64,000 nucleotides of DNA from Astrocystis sublimbata (Eukaryota; Ascomycota; Sordariomycetes; Xylariales; Xylariaceae), in contig JAJNNY010000002.1 of the NCBI GenBank assembly GCA_022453515.1, positions 1,054,001 to 1,118,000 of the forward strand, given 5' to 3'. A model generated the notes under the pieces. The model was not told the DNA's origin. It did not search any database and was given only the letters and a program-made list of their open reading frames with translations. Both the position numbers and the translations under genes were made by a program. This document shows positions 56,770 through 64,000 of this stretch, piece after piece; the first letter of the stretch is position 1, and each line of letters starts with the position of its first letter.

Positions 56770-59277
56770 ATGCGCCAGCGAAGCTCTGATCTGGCATGGC
56801 CCTTTACCAAGGTATGCACAAACGACCCTCTTTAAAACATTGTTCGGCCAGACTGTTAGTCAGTCGGGGATTACGTCACAGGTATCAGGAGGGCAGTTGC
56901 TAACGATACTTCACAGTGTTGATTGTCGACTACATCTAATAGACGACGACACCGAGGCTAGGCTAGTAGCAGAGCTTCATCACTCCCTTCCAACGGGAAC
57001 TTGTCCGCTTGTTTTATCGCATTTCGACCGGTGAGGGCTGGGACACCGCCCTGGTGCTTGATCGCCAAGATGATGAAAGTCGAAATTGGTGCACGCGGTG
57101 GTTCACCTTACGAGATTGCGTCAGCTTGTTCCGGCATCTTGCACAAACAGCTGTCACTCCGCTAGTTCGCGGACAGCGATCTTTCTAATACTAATACTTC
57201 GGCCACGCGACGTGTCACCAAGACGCTGGCTGTGCTGTCGGCTGTTTCAGCTCCCTCTCGCGTTCTTTTCCCATTATGTCGGGCAGACCCAGCGCGGGTT
57301 TTCCTATCTACGATTGAGTCATAACAACACGGCGCTCAACAGGGCGCTCAGCGAGGATGGAGGAGGTCTCTGCCGTGGATTGATTCTGGTCGAATTTTCT
57401 AATGTTACCCTCATTTGGTGGTTATTGCGGGCTGGAGTCCCACGTGGCGTTCCGTGTTAGATTCAAACCATTGCGCAAGCTTCCATTCCTTGCGCAGGCT
57501 GGGGACAAACCAGGGTGGGGTGACGGAGACGGACGGCATCCAAAAAAGTTCAGGTTCACGGCAAGGGTTTTTTTCAGGTAGCGGGGAAAACGGTGTTTCT
57601 GTTTGTTAGATATTACTGTTAGGACCAAAATCGGAGTTTCACTTTTTTCTGCAATTCCAAGCAAGCGAATTTGTTTGACGTGCGTCTCGGCGCACGGTGT
57701 ACGAGTAGGCCGATTTTGTATTTTTGTTTCAAAACACAAGCTGCACTAGGGGACCCTGCTGCGTTCTACGACAGTACCTTAAAATATCACCACATCGCGT
57801 GGTGTCGGAAGGGTCAAGGCGCAGGCTGCGTCCAATTGTCGGTGCAATTGACAGGACAGGGGCTGGTGGAAGGTTCCATTGCTTCTGCAACTACCGGCTG
57901 GCTGGCCAGTCCGCACCGCGCATGCAGCGATGAGGGATCTCTGAACGTGTCATCCGAAAGCGGCAAATACGACATCTTGTCGTCTCTAATGGCACGCTGC
58001 TCATGTTTCTCTGATGTTTAAACTGGCGACCCGACTGTCGGGGTGGCCTCATTTCACCACCCGAATCATGCAATCTGCCCTCAGGACAAGTTGTCGTCGT
58101 CGGGCACACGTGGCAACACGACCTATCTATCTATCTACCGCAGTACGCCCGCCTACCAACGGGCGGCCGACATATGTAAGGCAAGGTCAGGGTAAAGTAA
58201 GGGTGCCCAAATTTGTGCTGTGGTGTAACGGTACTTCTCTATCTGCTGTTGACCATCCGCGCTCCTCACATGTAAGGACCCGCCGCCCTCCCTGCTATGG
58301 GTCGACGAACGCAGTCGTCTTCCAGAAGCCTGTGCAAAGGGCTGGCTGGCTATCCATGCTGCGTTCACCCCCAAGCGTATTTCCACATGGCGAAGCGCGC
58401 GTGTGTTGATCTTGGCAAGGATCATAGACGCTTCGAAACGAACGAAAACAGGAAACACGACCTTCAGCTTTGCGATATCGGTCAAATGCAAACGTGAGAC
58501 CATTCATCACTCTATCCCAAACGAGCACCGGTTAGTTTCTCCCTACATCGTCCGTCGGGGGCGTGTGTATGTGTGAGTTGCTGCACAGATACCGCATGTA
58601 TCCGTCGCAGACGAGCTCGGGCACGAATACAAGTGCCGAACGATGCGGTTGGTGATCAAGAAAGGGAATGGGAAATGCTTCCCTAACCCACCCAATACAT
58701 GAGGCAGGCGGCCCTCGTGACCAAACGGCTAGCAATCTACCCGATTGCTGGCTGCTACTGTTCGTTGACTTCCACGGATGCACCGTGATACAAGACGGGA
58801 TACCCAGTCGGGAATACCCATCTCCATCTCCATCGCATTTCACCTTCTCGCGCCTAGCTAAGACACACATACATATCTGCCGAAGTAACCTAGTATGTAG
58901 CCGAGCTGATTTGCAGCCGTGATTTCACTGTGGAGCTGGCGGCGGGAACCCGCAGCTGTGTATGCATCGCTTGTGCACATGTACATCGTAGCACAGATCG
59001 GAACAGGAGGGTGTGGGGAGGGATCTTAAGCGGTTGATTCTCCAGGCCCAGACGGCACGGGCTTGCGCGAATATCATATCATTTTCCAAAGTCTAATTGG
59101 ACAGCGAACCGAAGGGGTGACATGAGTGAGAAACCTTCCGAAAAAATGTCTTGTCCCACGACACGTTTGTAGCACACTCGCCGTGCTTCCCGTTTACCCC
59201 CTTGGCAGTGAGCGTGATATGACAAACCTCAAGATCATGGTGACATGCTATCTGTTTGTTTTTCCCGTTCTCCAAAA
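56770..59277. other. Gene-poor interval, right part
   Basis: There are 2.5 kb downstream of the small Cys-rich gene, up to the 3' end of the MOSC gene. Open frames are short and overlapping with no family resemblance. A short (TATC) repeat occurs at 58122-58137. Confidence 0.5.
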
Positions 59278-60612
59278 TCAATCATCCGGCCAGGACCAGC
59301 TATCCCTATCCTCCAGCCGTTTGGTAACATTCACTTCATCACCCACCGCAATCTCTACGCCATCGTCTCCCTGGCTGCTTTCAGGAGCAAGGAAAGCATA
59401 CCGCCCGAAAATGGGAGACCATCTGTAACACTCGGGTCAGCAGCTATCATCAATCGGACCATGATCTGTGAGATTTTGATAGAATCGTAAATCTTGTTGC
59501 AGCCCAGACGAGGTGGTTTTGAGCTCTGGAATGAACATTGACTTACTTGTTTCCTTTATCGACCCTGCGGTCACGCATCAGCTTCTTCAACACAAACCCC
59601 AGCTCACCTACAGACTTTCGTCCCGTATCATAGTCAATGTTAATTGAAATACAGCGCCCGCAGTTCGCCGTAAGGGCGAGGCGATGTTCTTCACCATTAC
59701 TGTGAGTGACACTGAGCTCGCCCCAGAAGTCCTCCTCCCACGCCTTCAGCTCCTCTTCCCCTGGGGCTTGCGAGTTCTCATCCACCACAATATTAGACCG
59801 AAACCGGCGCATATCCATCTCTTCGCCTTCGGGTAGCCGGTTGCTAACATCGCGCAGTGACGCCCGCGAGGTCACGAGGAAGGGCGCTATCTCGTTGAAG
59901 GTGAGCTGCTCTGGCATGTCTTCTTCTTTCTTGTTCCAACCCCCTAGGCCTGGCAAGTACGTCGCGATGCTCGGCAGCCAGCCACTGGTTTTTTGTTGCT
60001 GCTGCCACAGGTAGTGTTTGCTCGGCTCGTGAGCCAGGACATCACGGCCCTGGTCGCCAATGAACACCAGAATGACCTCATACCCAAAACACGCCGTGAA
60101 CCATCCATCATAGGGGTCGCCCATGCGATACGCGAGGGTGGCGCTGCCGCCTATCGACACGTCCACGGTGTCGCGTCCCTCGAGCTTGGGAGACAAGGGC
60201 ACACGCAACGCCGTCTGCTGCTCGGGGACGATCGGCGTGAAGATGGGCGGCGACGGCACCGCATAGGTCACTTCGATCTCATCCCCGTCCAGCCGCTGGT
60301 GGAAGAGCGCGCATTCCGGGAAGTACGGGATCTGGATGTTCTTGTACTCCCCGTTCGCCTCCACCTTGAGGAGCATGAAGCGCCGGTCATTCTCGACGCT
60401 TTCGCGAAGCAGGCGGGCGCGGGGCACGGAAAGCGGCGCGAGGGATTTGATGGGGTATATGTATAGCTAGTGGTGAAAGGTGTAAGGTGACGTCTTGCAA
60501 ATAAATGAAAAGTTGATGCGAATGAGCTACTCGCTGCTTCTTGGCAGTGCTGAAAACAAGGAGAGATGAGGGGTCGGGGCTTCTAATGACGACGAACCTC
60601 TGTGATCTTCAT
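59278..60612 (-). CDS. MOSC-domain protein (molybdenum cofactor sulfurase C-terminal type, mARC-like)
   Basis: Three exons are inferred in gene order: 60612-60598, 60466-59547 and 59422-59278, giving 359 residues. Exon 1 encodes only MKITE and joins LYIYPIKSLAPLSV, the classic start of the MOSC N-terminal beta-barrel. Then come NDRRFMLL and IPYFPECALF. The MOSC domain follows, with FRSNIVVD, EDFWGELSV and the conserved TANCGRCISINID cysteine segment that binds molybdenum cofactor or sulfur in relatives. Exon 3 supplies KWSPIFGRYAFLAP and the final GDEVNVTKR strand, which completes the domain. Relatives reduce N-hydroxylated compounds (mARC) or sulfurate the cofactor; which applies here is not clear. 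Both terminal exons were found from splice sites plus family fit. The plus-strand frames in this stretch are shadows. Confidence 0.87.
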
Positions 60613-63600
60613 CTTTAAGGCAGCGTCGTTCACCAAGCTGCGATATAACACGCTCGTAAAAGCGAACAAATGTCCTCATATACCTAGGTGCCTTTGATTC
60701 AGCAAAGGGGCCCGTCTCGGTGCTCCGAGGTCTCCGGTATCTCTATGCGGCGGGGTAATTGAGGTTGAACAGTAGACGAATTGATATTCGACGAGTATGG
60801 GTTGATCGTAAATCGAATGATTATGTGAAGTGCTTGCAGCGAGCGACCTTCCTATCAAAGAGGGATTAGTATTCCATCCATAGATAGGCCCAGCACTATT
60901 TCCTTAGGCGCATACCTAGCTTCGTGGGTTAAGTAGTATCGCGACTCAGCAATGGAGGTGGCCAGACATTACACTGGGCAAGACGAAGAAACATGCGCCA
61001 ACAACTTTAAGGACGAGATTGAGCTGATATAAATGTGAAAGAATATTTGCATATCACGGTGCGGAGAACGTGTTTCTGCTGATTGAAGATACGTCTCCAC
61101 CAGCCGACGCAGCCACCGTTATTGGATGGAGTCCTGCATAGCTACAAGAAGGTGGTGTATACGTGGAAAACTGACAGTGAGTCATGCTCCTCTTATCTCA
61201 TCGCCTTATTATCGAAATCAAGAAACCTGCTGTTGACTTTTTGCGGCGTAACAGTGTTTCCTCTGGAATGCCGATCATCAAAATTGCTATAGTAACCGTG
61301 AGAATGGAATTCAGGTTTGCTGTTTGTTCTGAATGTTGCGATTCGCTTTTCAAAGTCCGAAAGACGAATTTGAGGGTACAATGGTATCAATCAAACCTTT
61401 ACGTATGAAAGAAATTGGAGGGGGTGGTAAGTACGTGTTGCGGCTTATGTGAGCTGCTGACTCTCACTGTTGTTTGGACATATGCTGCCTTATACGAGTG
61501 CACGGATTGAATACTTGTATATGTAACAGAGTAGCACATCAGCTGGCGCCATGGTGGTATTGTCATAGTATTAGTTCGGCAGTGTAAATATACAGTTTGC
61601 CATCTGACAATGTGGCGGTATCAACTCATGAAACTGTGTAACAGCAATATTATCTACATTTTGGGGATTGATGTTGTCATGAATGATTGGTTTCTTCGCG
61701 GTGTTATAGACGACAGTAATGGCAGTGGGATTCGATCTACTATTTACCTCCCTTTCAATAACGATGCTTCTCTAATAGCAATAAGATAGGCGTTAATCAA
61801 TATCTATGGTTCACGGAGGCTGAGCAGCAGCAACATCTTACTCTCACGGAGCCGGGGAAGGGGGATAAAAGTCCAAAGATACTTCGGAGTCAATACTGTC
61901 TAGTATCAAGTCTATCTCATCTGTGACATAACTCATCTAGGAGAGTGGCGAACATTCTTAGGGAGGTTGGTAGCGCTATGCTGTCACAAATCATTTTTCT
62001 TTGTACTATCTTCTCTTTGGCCGTTGACATAGCCGCTTGCGGCTCGATGAGTCACATGGCTGACAACGACACAATATCTTGTTGGTAAGATGACTGAACG
62101 ATTACCGAATACCCCTGTGCATATATACATTGAGCGTATCTAGTCTGCGTAAGTATCGAATCATGCTGAGCACGACCAACGGTATCCGTGCGAACGCGTA
62201 ATCCGTCACACAACTGACTAATTTTGCCCTGGAAGTAAGGATCATTAGTGAGTTGTTCGACAAGAACTCCTTCCAACGGCTATGCGAGTAAGCCTGGTTT
62301 CTTCAGCCTAAAGACTCACATGGCTTGTGTATGAGACGGAAATCCATCTGGACTTACGCCCTGTGGTATGGTACGGTAGAGCAAGCTCAAGCAGGTAAAA
62401 CGTTCGTTTAGAGCATCGTTTAGCAGTAACAGTCGAGGTCGCAAACAATCTTCTCGCCCGAGTAAACTGAATGATGGCAGTCTCACTATATGTTGCGGTT
62501 TCACTTCTCGTTGGTCGAAGCCAGTTGGAGCCTTATGTCGGGCAGCCGGCGATTGCACATGAGATGGCAATGAAATATACAATTGCTCTACGGGGAAAAG
62601 CAGCATTACTCGTCTTGATATATGGGGGAACCACACGCTCTTGCTTCATGAAGTTGGATCGCCTAAGTCCTCAATTGAACTCGTGTTATCACACCAGCAA
62701 TGCGTTTTACTCAATGTGAATATGACTTAGGCTTCCCTACGACGGATGAAGATGACGACCTTGCCCTCACTCAAACAGCACTCTATCCTCGATTAAGTCC
62801 TCCTGTGAATTTTTCCGATGATGAAAAGTGTTTGTTATTACGGTACCGAGATACCTGATCAACTGATAGTAAGCAGCCAGCCTTCCGAGACCATTAAAAT
62901 GTTAAAAGCGCAAATCTGACTAGTATTCATTAAAGCACGACACACCGTTGCCGAATGTACGAATATAGAACATCCATCTATATGGGATTCGAGATATGCC
63001 GAGCACAGCCCTCAAAGTCAAAGCAGATAAGAACTGATATCATTTGCGTAAAACCGCCAAAATGTTAGGTCAAGAATTATTGCATCATAGACCATGGTGC
63101 GCAGGAATTCCAACGATATGAAATTGATCTTCACACTTGTCTGGCTAGGGGAGGATCTAGAGGCTGAGCTAATACATAGATCCGTTCCAGATCAATTGCA
63201 CGTCTCGAAGCGATGTTCGGGATTCGCGGATCACCTAGCACGAACCTACTGTGTTCATTATTAGTAGGTAGGAACTGGTGTCTTCGTCTAGTATGAATCC
63301 CTCGTGCCAAGAAAATTCGTCCTTTCGGTGAGTAGTCTATCATTTCGGTAAGCCATGACGAGGGGAGGGAGAATCTACTTGAGATAATATGGCTCGTCAA
63401 GTGCGATTGGCATGTGGCGATAGTTGGTTCCTTGACTCTGCGTTCCGCTGGGCACTTGCGAAGCGTCTAAAGCGACTGGTTCGTCGGAACATCATATTTG
63501 TTGTGACACTCAGTTTTGGAATCAAGGGAAAAAATAAACAATACTTCCAGTCCCTGGGAAGTTACTAACAAACCTTGATTTTTGATCATTGCTTCTAGCT

Positions 63601-64000
63601 TTTATCTAGGGCACTATACTTGCGCAAAGGATGCGTAATGGCATTTTCTACACCTAGTCAGCAGCACCTAATGCACGACGTTAATCCCATATGGAGGATG
63701 ATGCGAGCGATGCACGTAAGAATCCTCAAGTCTCTATGTCATGCCATGTTTCTTGTTCTCAAAACCAAGCTATATCCGAAGCAATATAGATGACTTGATC
63801 GATGACGAATGGTGGCTATGCGATATTTCTGATATGCGCAATCTGTCCAGCGGTCAACGCGACTAAATTCCAACCTTGGAACTGAGCAGATGATATAGTA
63901 TATGCACGTAACAGGAAGGACCTTGCACCTTTGGTCGTCCGATGTTACCTATGCTGTTGTCTCGTGACGAGAACCTTGATTCTGGCATTGCGGGGAATTC
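60613..64000. other. Right-hand region without a supportable gene
   Basis: There are 3.4 kb, more AT-rich than the rest, with short open frames only. Two traces look coding-like: a 26-codon frame at 60952-61032, and the frame at 62700 reported among the findings. No intact gene can be assembled. It may contain a decayed gene or the regulatory region of one beyond the window. Confidence 0.45.

Noticed and set aside
58215..58265. D-arm-like TGGTGTAACGGTA
   Set aside because: No T-loop or acceptor stem follows at the right distance, so this is not a tRNA.
45385..59277. RIP-inactivated transposon as explanation for the gene desert
   Set aside because: Base composition stays near balanced, no TpA-rich AT block or terminal repeats are visible, and no transposase or reverse transcriptase remnants were recognised.

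Overview
The window is nuclear DNA from a filamentous ascomycete (Pezizomycotina). Sordariomycetes is my best guess; I cannot name the genus. The reasons are short GT-AG introns (about 50-220 nt) with CTAAC/CTGAC-like branch sites, pyrimidine-rich leaders, widely spaced genes on both strands, and fungal-type proteins (AA9 monooxygenase, Ecm11-domain protein, fungal MFE-2, Vip1). I see no transposon coding region, no CRISPR, no rRNA or tRNA, and no obvious AT-rich RIP-mutated block.

Left part (1-20.6 kb): mitochondrial co-chaperonin Hsp10 (+), an AA9 lytic polysaccharide monooxygenase (+), a cystathionine gamma-lyase-type PLP enzyme (+) with a CYS3/MetR-type site upstream, an ABCC transporter with 8 exons (+), an RNF216-like RBR ubiquitin ligase (-) with a hydrophobic insert inside its IBR domain, a weak candidate for a small spliced gene (+), and a degenerate RNase H-like (Gfd2/YDR514C-type) protein (+).

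Middle part (21-45.4 kb): peroxisomal multifunctional beta-oxidation enzyme MFE-2 (-) with two FarA/FarB-type CCTCGG sites upstream, a Tda10/glycerate-kinase-like P-loop kinase (+), then a run on the minus strand: Ecm11-domain protein, GNAT acetyltransferase, DHA2-type MFS transporter, class II aldolase/adducin-domain protein and Utp21. Vip1 inositol pyrophosphate kinase (+) is divergent from Utp21.

Right part (45.4-64 kb): a gene-poor interval of about 13.9 kb. Its only convincing gene is a 54-codon Cys/His-rich ORF (56605-56769) with a TATA box, an ATG-free leader and a canonical 5'UTR intron that contains a 29-codon upstream ORF. Beyond it lies a MOSC-domain protein (-), then 3.4 kb with only fragmentary coding-like traces.

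Most genes are unrelated housekeeping or catabolic functions, with no biosynthetic gene cluster. Exon boundaries were deduced by hand from splice sites, reading frame and remembered family conservation; none was checked against transcripts or databases.
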